From assembly GCA_947304065.1 (NCBI GenBank), contig CAMZAI010000096.1, forward strand, positions 1 through 10,238: 10,238 nucleotides of DNA, read 5' to 3'. The notes beneath the pieces were generated by a model. It saw only the letters and a list, made by a program, of their open reading frames with translations, made no database searches and was not told the origin of the DNA. The position numbers and the translations under genes are program-made. Below are positions 1 through 7,597 of this stretch, in pieces. Numbering within the stretch: position 1 is the first letter of the stretch; each line of letters begins with the position of its first letter. The stretch comes from an uncultured Clostridia bacterium. GTDB lineage: Bacteria > Bacillota > Clostridia > Lachnospirales > Lachnospiraceae.

Positions 1-1
1 G

Positions 2-742
2 CTTGAGGACGCCGTCGCGAATTACGGGGAGCAGATACTTGACGCAGAACTCGAGATATCGCAGAACGAGGAGACCATAGCCTTTTACAATGAGAAGATC
101 GCCTCGCCTGCCGTAAATCTCCTGGACAAAGAGGAGTATACGAAAAAGGCCCATGACTGTGAGGAAGCGATAGTCAAGAGCCAAAACGCCATCGAGTATG
201 CGCAGAACAGGATCGACGAATACAATGAGATCATCGCCCAGTCGGTGCTCTATTCACCGACAGAAGGCACGGTATATTACGTAAAGGACGATCTTACCGG
301 CTGGACTTCATCGACGGATACGCTCGTGATGAAGCTGCTCGATTCGGGTGAATGCGCATTTACCGCGGATGACAAGGTAGCCTGCGAATATGTGAAAAAG
401 GGCGACCATGTGACTGTCGAGCGCTCCACAGGAGAGAAGTACGAAGCGACCGTTTCATCGGTGAATCCCGAGAACGGAAAGATCGTATTTGACCTCGATG
501 AGCCCGATTACTCGATCAGCGTCGGAACGCGCGCGAACATTTATCTCGTGGTGGATTCGAAGAAGCAGGTGCTCGCGGTGCCGAGAGTCGCGGTGTACAG
601 CTCGGAGGACGGCTATTACGTATATGTGCTGACCGATGAGGGCATCAGGGAGCCTGTCGATGTGCAGGTCGGCCTGATCGGCAACAATTACGTGGAAATA
701 CTCGGAGGAATTGATATGTATACCTCCGTCATCATCCGATAA
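2..742 (+). CDS. HlyD/MacA-like adaptor protein of an ABC exporter (5' end cut off)
   Basis: Reading frame 2 is open from the window edge to the TAA at 740-742, giving at least 246 residues. A GTG at 245 is only an internal codon, because the frame upstream is open and continues a coherent protein. Visible residues 1-81 are charged and heptad-like, rich in Glu, Lys and Asn, as in the coiled-coil hairpin of membrane-fusion proteins. Residues 82-115 (SPTEGTVYYV and following) look like the returning half of a lipoyl/barrel-sandwich domain. A beta-rich region follows, and then a C-terminal segment with VLAVPRVAVY and GYYVYV, typical of the membrane-proximal domain of RND/MacA adaptors. Such proteins link an inner-membrane ABC exporter to extracytoplasmic partners. 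The gene precedes two further adaptor-like genes, 48 bp ahead of the next. The N-terminus and its membrane anchor lie outside the window, so the anchoring mode is unknown. The family call is from motif recognition, not a search. Confidence 0.85.
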   Translation, partial: LEDAVANYGEQILDAELEISQNEETIAFYNEKIASPAVNLLDKEEYTKKAHDCEEAIVKSQNAIEYAQNRIDEYNEIIAQSVLYSPTEGTVYYVKDDLTGWTSSTDTLVMKLLDSGECAFTADDKVACEYVKKGDHVTVERSTGEKYEATVSSVNPENGKIVFDLDEPDYSISVGTRANIYLVVDSKKQVLAVPRVAVYSSEDGYYVYVLTDEGIREPVDVQVGLIGNNYVEILGGIDMYTSVIIR

Positions 743-790
743 AGAGGCGGCCTGTGACAGGGTTCGTGAAAAGGGAGAACATACAGAACA

Positions 791-1837
791 ATGAAATTTA
801 GGTCAATTGTAAAAAGGATATCGGCCGTAATGCTCGCTGCAGCGCTGCTGACGGGCTGCAAGGCGCCCGATGCGGGCAGGCCCGAACTGCTCGAACCGGT
901 CAATGCCTCGCTCGAATCCGGACTTGTAGAGCGCAGGGATCTGAGCGACATTACGATCTATAACGCGCAGCTGCTCCCGGGCATAGAGGAGATGGGCTTT
1001 GACTGCGACGGATATCTGTACGGAGTATATGTCGGTGCCGGCGACCGCGTCGGCGAGGGAACCGTCCTTGCCGCGCTCGTGGGACCTGATTTTGACGCGA
1101 TCAATTCGCTCGAGGAATCCATCGCGGACAGCAGGGCCGATTTTGAGAAAAAATTCGAAGCGCTGGAGCTCGAGATAGAACTCGAGAGGCTCGCGGGCAG
1201 GAATACCGATGAACTGAAGCTTCAGCTCAAGCACGAGCGTGAAAAGGCGGAGCTCACTCTCGGCGAGAAGGAGACCAGACTTGAGAAGCTCAAGGAGACC
1301 GACATAGGATATAACTACATCACCGCACCCTGCGACTGCACGGTAATGGCGGTGACCAGAACGGGCGCGGGCGGATATGTCGCGGCCGGCACGCCTCTCG
1401 TAGCCATTGATTACGGCGATGAGATGACGCTTACCTGCGATTACATCAGCGAAGTGACCGTGAACCACGCCTATGACTGCTACGCGCTGATCGGCGGCGT
1501 AAGGACGGAGCTCGAGTATATTCCCTACACGAAGGAAGAGATGAAGATCATGTCGGCGAGCTCGGTTCCGCTGGTTTCGAGATTTAAGCTCAAGGGCGAC
1601 ACCTCGGGCTTTGAGGCAGGAGATTCTGCGGTCGTTGTGTTTGTGAGCGACATGCAGAGCAATGTGCTCGTCGTGCCCGCAGGCGCTGTTTACACCGATA
1701 TTTCGGGTAAATATGTATATGAGATCGTTGACAATGCGCGCATCAAGCGCACGGTCGTTACCGGAATAACCGATACGGCCTATGTCGAGATCGTTGAAGG
1801 AATAGAGGAAGGAGCGCTGGTATATGTCAAGAATTAA
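791..1837 (+). CDS. Lipoprotein HlyD/MacA-like adaptor subunit of ABC exporter
   Basis: This 348-residue protein starts at ATG 791, preceded by AAGGGAGA at 771-778 (12-base gap). The N-terminus has basic residues, a hydrophobic stretch and a lipobox LLTGC with Cys23, so it is predicted to be lipid-anchored on the outer face of the membrane. Residues about 69-95 (VYVGAGDRVGEGTVLAALVG) form the first lipoyl half. Residues about 98-172 are a Glu/Lys/Leu-rich coiled-coil hairpin. Residues about 175-207 (YITAPCDCTVMAV, then GGYVAAGTPL) form the second lipoyl half. The end carries VLVVPAGAVY, GKYVYEI and VEIVEGIEEGALV, the membrane-proximal module. This is the classical membrane-fusion-protein order. 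It overlaps the next gene by 14 bp, which implies translational coupling. It probably stabilises or gates the downstream FtsX-type permease and engages its substrate, but the substrate is unknown. Confidence 0.9.
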   Translation: MKFRSIVKRISAVMLAAALLTGCKAPDAGRPELLEPVNASLESGLVERRDLSDITIYNAQLLPGIEEMGFDCDGYLYGVYVGAGDRVGEGTVLAALVGPDFDAINSLEESIADSRADFEKKFEALELEIELERLAGRNTDELKLQLKHEREKAELTLGEKETRLEKLKETDIGYNYITAPCDCTVMAVTRTGAGGYVAAGTPLVAIDYGDEMTLTCDYISEVTVNHAYDCYALIGGVRTELEYIPYTKEEMKIMSASSVPLVSRFKLKGDTSGFEAGDSAVVVFVSDMQSNVLVVPAGAVYTDISGKYVYEIVDNARIKRTVVTGITDTAYVEIVEGIEEGALVYVKN

Positions 1838-2954
1838 ACTCATACGTCCCGCGGCTCTGCTTCTTTGCATTCTCCTCGCGATCACCGCCATAAAGCCCGT
1901 TTTTGCCGCAGATTCAGGCTTCAGGCCCGATGACGAGGACCTGTATTTCTCCGCATTGAACGAAGAGATAAAAGAGGACGTGAAGACCATTGAGGTCGCA
2001 CGCGGAGATTTCGTCGTAATGAGCTCGTGCAAAGCCGAGATCGAATACGACAGGGTTTCATATGTATTCAACAATCTCGCGGAAGGCTCCGTGAAATACG
2101 TGAAAATGCTGGTTTCGAGCGGAGACTGGGTCCACAGGGGAGACCGTCTCGTACAGGTCAGCACCACGGTCGAGACCGCGGATCTCGAAGCGCTCAGGAC
2201 CGAGATAGAGGTCGAGGAACAGAACCTCGAGGAATTCATGTCCGTAAACCGCGAGCTGATGGACAAATACACAAGGATCATTGCGACGTCGTCAAACGCG
2301 AACGAGCGCAGGATGGCCGAACTGCTCTATGAAAGGCTGACGGCAAGCTTCGAGGATGAATACGATTCGCGCACAAAGAGCATTGAGCAGAAGATATCTG
2401 ACCTCGACAGGCTCGAGAACAGCGACGGAACGCTCTATATCACGGCTGAGAGCGAGGGCGAGGTCAGGGAGATCAACCGCTACAGGAACGGCGATACGCT
2501 CAGATCATGGGCTTACATCTGCACGATCTGCGACACGAGGTCGTTCAGGGTCCGCGTTTCGGGCGGAGTATCGGGGCTTTACTATAATATGCCTGTCACG
2601 GTCACCCAGGCCCAGTCAAAGGGTGCTGCTTCACTCGAGGGAAGAGTCACGACCTGCAAGAGCTCGGTGCTGGCTCCGAACCTCATCGGAAGCACGGATT
2701 ACATCGAGATACTCGGAGACATGGAGACTTTTGAGTACGGCTCGGATGTGACGGTTTCATACAGATCGACAGATATGAAGGACGTTCTTGTGGTCAATAA
2801 GAGCGCCGTATACCACGATTCCAATGGCGATTACGTCTATGTCTACACGAACGGCAACAGCATCAAGCGCTACGTTCAGACGGGCGGAAACAACGCGACG
2901 GTAGTATGGATCGTGAACGGTCTCGTCGAAGGAGACCTTGTGGTCATTAAGTGA
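1824..2954 (+). CDS. Secreted adaptor-like protein of ABC exporter, third in tandem
   Basis: This 376-residue protein starts at ATG 1824, within the end of the preceding gene, with GAGGAAGGAG at 1805-1814 as ribosome site (9-base gap). Residues 1-29 form a hydrophobic N-terminus ending in PVFAADS, which fits a type I signal peptide cut after VFA. No lipobox is present, so it may be released or held as an uncleaved N-terminal anchor. Lipoyl-like halves are seen at about 83-113 (GSVKYVKMLVSSGDWVHRGD) and about 202-235 (LYITAESEGEVREI). They flank a coiled-coil hairpin at about 115-200. The C-terminus repeats the adaptor signature (VLVVNKSAVY, GDYVYVY, VNGLVEGDLVVIK). It is similar in layout to the two upstream adaptors but clearly divergent from them. 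The stop TGA (2952-2954) overlaps a GTG at 2951 that may belong to the next gene's original start. Its role with the permease is inferred from context. Confidence 0.87.
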   Translation: MSRIKLIRPAALLLCILLAITAIKPVFAADSGFRPDDEDLYFSALNEEIKEDVKTIEVARGDFVVMSSCKAEIEYDRVSYVFNNLAEGSVKYVKMLVSSGDWVHRGDRLVQVSTTVETADLEALRTEIEVEEQNLEEFMSVNRELMDKYTRIIATSSNANERRMAELLYERLTASFEDEYDSRTKSIEQKISDLDRLENSDGTLYITAESEGEVREINRYRNGDTLRSWAYICTICDTRSFRVRVSGGVSGLYYNMPVTVTQAQSKGAASLEGRVTTCKSSVLAPNLIGSTDYIEILGDMETFEYGSDVTVSYRSTDMKDVLVVNKSAVYHDSNGDYVYVYTNGNSIKRYVQTGGNNATVVWIVNGLVEGDLVVIK

Positions 2955-3012
2955 TTAGTGAGGAAGAGGCAAGCTCCATCTTGTTATACAAAGAATACTG
3001 CATAAGAAATGG

Positions 3013-5781
3013 ATGGTTGCCTCTCTGTTGATAGGCAATATCCTTCTTATTGCCATAACCGTGAGCCATCCGATGTATCAGGCCGCGTCAAAGCGCCACA
3101 TGCTGACTGACGGTTTCACGAACTATCTCGAAGAAAAGAACAGCTATCCGATGGTGGTCAGGACCTACGGCAGAATGCGTAAGGGTACCGGACGTTCGGA
3201 GACCAATGCATTGTCAGAATTTGTCGCGAATATCGATAAGCTCTCTGGAGTGCCCGTAAAGGAAAAGGTCTGCTATCTGAACCTTGTCACCAGTACGGCA
3301 AAGTCCCTGACTCTGCACGACGGACTCGACTCCGAGCAGAAGATCATGATAGGCGCATTGGAAGGTCTGGAGGAACACTCGAAGATCCTCAGCGGACGTA
3401 TGTACAATCCGGGCATCGGCGAAGACGGCTTCATCGAGGCCGTTATCAGCCAGAGCGCGATGATCGAAATGAACCTGCTCGTGGGCGAGGAGCTGGAGTT
3501 TACGAATGTAAAGGATTCTTCCGGCGCTCCGCTTAAGATCAGGGTCACCGGCGTGTACACGAACAGCGACGCGAACGATATCTACTGGTATATCGGCCCC
3601 GATTATTATGATTCGACTCTGATGATCGACGCCGGGTTCTTCAGGAATACCTTCATGGCGAAGGGCACGAAGTACCAGCTGAACGAGACCTATACCGTGC
3701 TCTTTGATTATGAAGCGGTCAGACCCGAGGACGTGGACGGACTGATCACATTCTCGACCGACATGGTCACCGCATACAAAACCGTTTATTCCGAGATCGA
3801 CGAGCCTGCTTATGTGGCGATACTCGAGAATTTCAGAGGCGAGGAGAACAGGATATCGGTTACTCTTGCGATCCTGCAGGTACCCGTTATCGTGCTGCTC
3901 TGCGCGTTCATTTTCATGATCTCGCGCCAGATGCTCGAGATGGAAGAGAACGAGATCGCGCTTTTAAAGAGCCGCGGAGCCTCGAAAAAGCAGATACTCG
4001 CGATGTATTTCATGCAGTCGGCAATACTTTCGGGCGTTTCATTCCTGATAGGCATACCTGTCGGAATACTGGTGTGCCGGATACTCGGCGCTTCGAGCGC
4101 GTTCCTGCAGTTTAACGCGCGCAGGGTGCTCAAAGTCGAGCTCACCGGAGAGGTCATGCTCTACGGACTGGCGGCCGTGCTCCTTTCGATGGGCATGACG
4201 CTGATCCCCGTGTTCAGACGCGACAAACACAGCATTGTGGCGGTAAAGCGCCGCAGGAGCAGATCGGAAAAGCCTGTATGGCAGAAGCTTTTCCTCGATA
4301 TTATCCTGCTCGGCGTATCGCTCTACGGTCTGTATAATTTCAGGAACCAGCAGTCGGAGATGTACGCGCGCGTGCTCGCGGGCAAGTCTCTCGATCCGCT
4401 TATTTTCCTGGCTTCCTCGCTCTTTATCCTGGGCGCGGGCATGGCGTCTCTGAGACTCCACAGCCTGATCGTGAGCCTCATCTACCGCGTGGGAAAGAAG
4501 CAGTGGTCGCCGGCTGTTTACACCTCGTTCCTCCAGCTCATCCGCACGAGGAACAAGAGCGCGTTCATCATGGTATTTCTCGTGCTCACCGTGAGCTTTG
4601 GTCTGTTCAATACGACCGTTGCACGCACGATACTCGCGAACGCGGAGAAAAATATCGATTACATGCAGGGCGCTGACGTGGTCCTTACCGAGTACTGGAA
4701 GAACAACGTGGCTTATCTGCAGATCGATCCGAACGCAAAGGTTACGTTTACCGAGCCCGACTTCGGAAAATACGGACAGATAAAGGGTCTGAAGTCCCTT
4801 GCGAAAGTGTTCAGGAGCTCGACCGCATCGCTGCAGGCAGGTTCAAAGGCGATCTCCTCGGACCTTGTGGCGATCGATACAAAGACCTTCGGAGAGACCA
4901 CGGATCTCGACGCAAAGTACCTAAAATACGATTTCAGGGACTATCTGAATGTCCTTTCACGCAATTCGAACGCGGTGCTGCTTTCCTCGAATTTCAGGGA
5001 CAAGCAGGGGCTCAAAGTAGGAGATACAGTGACTTATTCGCTCTCGGGCGGATATTTCTCGGGAACCCTGAATGCGAAGGTGTACGGTTTCTTTGACTAC
5101 TGGCCTTCGTACAATCCGGAGAAGATCACGATCCTCGCGGACGAGAGCGTGCAGACCTCCGACAATTACATGATCGTCGCGCATCTTTCGACGATTCAGG
5201 AAGCGGTAGGCATTTTCCCGTACGAGATATGGATCGACATGGACGGCGACACCGACGGATTCTATGACTTCGCCAATGACGAGGCTTTAAAGATCACGAA
5301 GCTCGGCGATGCTTCGAAGATGAAAGAGGATATCACGGTCGAGCCGCTGTTCCAGGGCACCAACGGAATCCTTACGATGAGCTTCATCACGATCCTGCTG
5401 ATCTGTGCGATCGGCTACGTGATCTACTGGATGCTCTCGATCAGATCGCGCGAGCTGCTCTTCGGTATCTTCAGGGCAATGGGTATGACGCGCGGCGAGA
5501 TCATCAAGATGCTGGCGTGCGAGCAGGCGTTTACCGGACTCTTCGGCATCGCGTTCGGCCTGATCGTGGGATGGATAGCTTCGGTACTTTACGTTCCGAT
5601 CATTCAGATCGCTTATTCGGCGGCTGACAGAGCGCTTCCGCTCGAGCTGATCACAAAGGGAACCGATGTGGCGAGGCTCATTGTCATCATATTCATCATG
5701 TTTGCGGCCTGCATGGGCGTTCTGATCCGTCAGGTATACAACATGAAGATTTCACAGGCACTCAAGCTCGGAGAGGATTAA
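3013..5781 (+). CDS. Two-module FtsX/MacB-type ABC permease, possible frameshift at 5' end
   Basis: This 922-residue membrane protein has about ten predicted membrane segments: near 1-17, 284-305, 331-358, 382-402, 427-444, 463-482, 516-537, 786-806, 843-862 and 890-906. Two large extracytoplasmic domains lie at about 18-283 and 538-785. After segment 2, EMEENEIALLKSRGASKKQI (about 309-328) is the characteristic FtsX coupling region. IRSRELLFGIFRAMGMTRGE (about 810-829) is its counterpart in the second module. Two FtsX modules in one chain mean one polypeptide can form the whole transmembrane core that MacB or LolCE builds from two chains. ATG 3013 is the only ordinary in-frame start, but it lacks a ribosome site and begins right in the first membrane helix. 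In-frame upstream codons still read QRILHKKW, a sensible N-terminal flank, before a stop at 2959. The natural start is probably in another frame (see findings). It lies between the adaptor genes and the two ATPases, with 7 bp before the first ATPase. Confidence 0.88.
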   Translation: MVASLLIGNILLIAITVSHPMYQAASKRHMLTDGFTNYLEEKNSYPMVVRTYGRMRKGTGRSETNALSEFVANIDKLSGVPVKEKVCYLNLVTSTAKSLTLHDGLDSEQKIMIGALEGLEEHSKILSGRMYNPGIGEDGFIEAVISQSAMIEMNLLVGEELEFTNVKDSSGAPLKIRVTGVYTNSDANDIYWYIGPDYYDSTLMIDAGFFRNTFMAKGTKYQLNETYTVLFDYEAVRPEDVDGLITFSTDMVTAYKTVYSEIDEPAYVAILENFRGEENRISVTLAILQVPVIVLLCAFIFMISRQMLEMEENEIALLKSRGASKKQILAMYFMQSAILSGVSFLIGIPVGILVCRILGASSAFLQFNARRVLKVELTGEVMLYGLAAVLLSMGMTLIPVFRRDKHSIVAVKRRRSRSEKPVWQKLFLDIILLGVSLYGLYNFRNQQSEMYARVLAGKSLDPLIFLASSLFILGAGMASLRLHSLIVSLIYRVGKKQWSPAVYTSFLQLIRTRNKSAFIMVFLVLTVSFGLFNTTVARTILANAEKNIDYMQGADVVLTEYWKNNVAYLQIDPNAKVTFTEPDFGKYGQIKGLKSLAKVFRSSTASLQAGSKAISSDLVAIDTKTFGETTDLDAKYLKYDFRDYLNVLSRNSNAVLLSSNFRDKQGLKVGDTVTYSLSGGYFSGTLNAKVYGFFDYWPSYNPEKITILADESVQTSDNYMIVAHLSTIQEAVGIFPYEIWIDMDGDTDGFYDFANDEALKITKLGDASKMKEDITVEPLFQGTNGILTMSFITILLICAIGYVIYWMLSIRSRELLFGIFRAMGMTRGEIIKMLACEQAFTGLFGIAFGLIVGWIASVLYVPIIQIAYSAADRALPLELITKGTDVARLIVIIFIMFAACMGVLIRQVYNMKISQALKLGED

Positions 5782-5788
5782 TGTTCTT

Positions 5789-6463
5789 ATGAATATAATA
5801 GAAACAAAAAATGTAGACAGGGTATTCGGTCTGACCGGCGGAGAGCAGTTCTATGCACTGAAGGACGTATCGGTAGGAATAAAGACCGGAGCGCTGACGA
5901 TACTCAAAGGACCTTCAGGCTCGGGCAAAACGACGCTGATGAACATACTCGGCGCGCTCGACGCTCCTTCGAACGGCGAAGTACTCTTTGACGGCAAAGA
6001 GATAGGCGCGATGACCGAGGAGGAAAAAGGAAAGCTCCGGCGCGAGAATTTCGGCTTCGTATTCCAGTCGGTTTCGCTGATCCCGATCATGACCGTTTTT
6101 GAAAATGTCGATTTCGCGCTGAGACTCGCGGGTTACGAGGGTGACCGTGCCGAGAGAGTAAACAAATGCCTCAAGATGGTCGGACTTGCGGCGCGCGCGC
6201 AGCACATGCCGCAGGAGCTCTCCGGCGGTGAGCAGCAGCGTGTGGCGATAGCCAGGGCCATCGCTCACAGACCTAAGGTAGTGTTTGCCGACGATCCCAC
6301 GGCGGAGCTCGACAGCCAGACCGCTATCAGCGTTGTTAATATCTTTAAGGAACTGGTAAAGGAAGAGGGCGTGACGATCGTCATGACGACGCACGACACG
6401 AGCCTGATGTCGGCGGGAGACGCGGTGTACACGCTTGAAGCAGGTATCTGCTCCGGTGGCTGA
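5789..6463 (+). CDS. MacB/LolD-type ABC ATPase with Asp at the catalytic Glu position
   Basis: This 224-residue protein, the usual length for LolD/MacB-type stand-alone ATPases, starts at ATG 5789, with GGAGAGGA just upstream in the end of the permease gene. Walker A is GPSGSGKTT at 41-49, the Q-loop Gln is 93, and the signature LSGGEQQR is at 144-151. Walker B is VVFAD at 164-168, the D-loop is near ELD 173-175, and the switch His is 202 (MTTHD). The residue after Walker B, normally the catalytic Glu of ADEPT, is Asp169 (GAT at 6293-6295), giving ADDPTAELD. In heterodimeric ABC transporters such a change marks the degenerate, weakly hydrolysing ATP site. The gene sits between the permease and a second ATPase with a normal Glu, so a heterodimer is the natural reading. 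It powers the extracytoplasmic work of the FtsX permease from the cytoplasmic side. The ATPase call is secure; reduced activity is inference. Confidence 0.93.
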   Translation: MNIIETKNVDRVFGLTGGEQFYALKDVSVGIKTGALTILKGPSGSGKTTLMNILGALDAPSNGEVLFDGKEIGAMTEEEKGKLRRENFGFVFQSVSLIPIMTVFENVDFALRLAGYEGDRAERVNKCLKMVGLAARAQHMPQELSGGEQQRVAIARAIAHRPKVVFADDPTAELDSQTAISVVNIFKELVKEEGVTIVMTTHDTSLMSAGDAVYTLEAGICSGG

Positions 6464-6506
6464 TGCAGCAGGGCATACATGTCCGCTTCAATAATAGGAG
6501 AAGAAA

Positions 6507-7421
6507 ATGAGTGAAGATTTAAGTATAAACGCCGGTCTTGACGAACAGCCCATGGTGCTGGCGGAAAACCTGGTAAAGATATATAAGACCGCGGACATCG
6601 AGGTGCTGGCGCTCCAGGGACTCGACCTGACCGTGCAGAAGGGCGAGCTGACCGCGATCATCGGTAATTCCGGATCGGGTAAGTCCACCTTCCTCAACAT
6701 GCTCGGCGGTCTCGACGAGCCCAGCGCGGGCCGTCTGTACGTGGACGGACAGGATCTGTTCAAGATGACGCGCACGCAGAAGGACGAGTACAAGCGCAAC
6801 ACCGTAGGCTTCGTATGGCAGAACAACGCCAGAAACCTGCTCCCCTACATGACCGCGCTCGAGAATATCATCACTCCGATGCTGCTGACCTCGGCAAAGG
6901 ATAAAAAGGCGCGCGCAGAGGAACTGCTGGACCTGGTCGGCATGAGCCACAGAAAGAACAGCAGGCTCTCACAGCTCTCCGGCGGAGAGCAGCAGAGGAT
7001 AGCCATAGCGATAGCTCTGGCCAATTCACCGAAGCTCCTGCTCGCGGACGAGCCCACGGGTTCCGTAGACCGCAAGACGGCTGACTATATCTTTGATGTG
7101 TTCAGAAGGCTGAACCGCGACTACGGACAGACGATCATCATCGTAACGCATGACGTGGAGCTCTCGAAAAAGGTTAACAGGGTAGTAGCGATCAGGGACG
7201 GTAAGATCAGTTCCGAGAGAATACTGCGCGAGCGCTACCAGGGCAGCTTCGAGGCCGGAGCGGTCAACTGGATGGAAGAGGAGACGCAGGACGAGTTCGC
7301 GATAGTCGACAAAGCCGGGCGTCTGCAGGTTCCGAGGCATATGCTGGAGGACCTCGGTCTGGAGGACAATAAGATCAAGGTAGCATATGAGGAGGGGAAG
7401 GTAATTCTGTCCAAACCGTAA
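6507..7421 (+). CDS. MacB/LolD-type ABC ATPase with C-terminal AbrB-like tail
   Basis: This 304-residue protein starts at ATG 6507 with AGGAG at 6496-6500 (6-base gap). Walker A is GNSGSGKST at 53-61, the Q-loop is Gln105 (FVWQNN), and the signature LSGGEQQR is at 157-164. Walker B plus catalytic Glu is LLLADEPTG at 177-185 with Glu182. The D-loop is SVD at 186-188 and the switch His is 215 (VTHD). All catalytic residues are intact, unlike the neighbouring ATPase. The ATPase core ends near 240. After a linker, residues 262-304 read IVDKAGRLQVP, LEDLGL and VILSKP, the pattern of an AbrB/SpoVT-type swapped-hairpin domain (compare the family pattern DkaGRlvIPkelReaLgl). From memory, tails of this kind recur in ATPases of FtsX-type operons in other phyla, and I know of no established function for them. 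This is the last gene of the operon, followed by a terminator. It likely pairs with the upstream ATPase on the permease. Confidence 0.92.
   Translation: MSEDLSINAGLDEQPMVLAENLVKIYKTADIEVLALQGLDLTVQKGELTAIIGNSGSGKSTFLNMLGGLDEPSAGRLYVDGQDLFKMTRTQKDEYKRNTVGFVWQNNARNLLPYMTALENIITPMLLTSAKDKKARAEELLDLVGMSHRKNSRLSQLSGGEQQRIAIAIALANSPKLLLADEPTGSVDRKTADYIFDVFRRLNRDYGQTIIIVTHDVELSKKVNRVVAIRDGKISSERILRERYQGSFEAGAVNWMEEETQDEFAIVDKAGRLQVPRHMLEDLGLEDNKIKVAYEEGKVILSKP
7290..7418 (+). other. Region encoding AbrB/SpoVT-like C-terminal domain of the second ATPase
   Basis: Codons 262-304 of the 6507-7421 gene encode a short beta-rich segment with the hallmarks of AbrB-type domains. These are a D-K-A-G-R-L turn, a V-P followed by an amphipathic helix ending in LGL, then a strand pair ending in VILSKP. 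In transcription factors this fold dimerises and binds DNA. Attached to an ABC ATPase it is more likely a dimerisation or regulatory module. The identification rests on pattern memory only. Confidence 0.6.
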
Positions 7422-7468
7422 AAAATTTTGTGCATAAACGAGCGCATTATATACCGCTGTATTCATGT

Positions 7469-7515
7469 AAAAAGTGCCACGGCAGGCAAACACATGTCTG
7501 TCGGAGGCATTTTTT
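7469..7515 (+). terminator. Factor-independent terminator of the exporter operon
   Basis: A strong hairpin lies 47 bp after the last ATPase stop. The A5 run 7469-7473 and GTGCC 7474-7478 pair with GGCAT 7506-7510 and the T5 run 7511-7515. After a small internal loop (A against GA), CGGCAGGC 7480-7487 pairs with GTCTGTCG 7496-7503, leaving the loop AAACACAT. A few G-T wobbles are included. The T run directly after the GC-rich stem is the standard terminator layout. The A-rich 5' side would make it work partly in the reverse direction too. Confidence 0.87.
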
Positions 7516-7597
7516 AATAAGACATACTTATGAATATGTTATTTACAAAGTCCAAAAAATGCAAGAAAATGTAAAATCCTAACCAAAACAGGATGGA

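Noticed and set aside
245..247. GTG as a start for the first adaptor
   Set aside because: The frame is open upstream to the window edge and encodes a continuous coiled coil in keeping with the family, so the start lies outside the window.
803..2281. Long minus-strand open frame of 492 codons opposite the second and third adaptor genes
   Set aside because: It lies entirely opposite well-supported adaptor genes, has no ribosome site or recognisable domain, and is low-complexity Arg/Ser-rich, as expected from the reverse of GC-biased codons.
7446..7451. TATAAT on the minus strand after the second ATPase
   Set aside because: There is no -35-like box at a suitable distance and no gene on the minus strand for it to serve.
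7542..7570. TTTACA with GAAAAT 17 bp downstream as a second promoter for the nested repeat
   Set aside because: The -10 match is only four of six in an A-rich tract, where such matches occur by chance.
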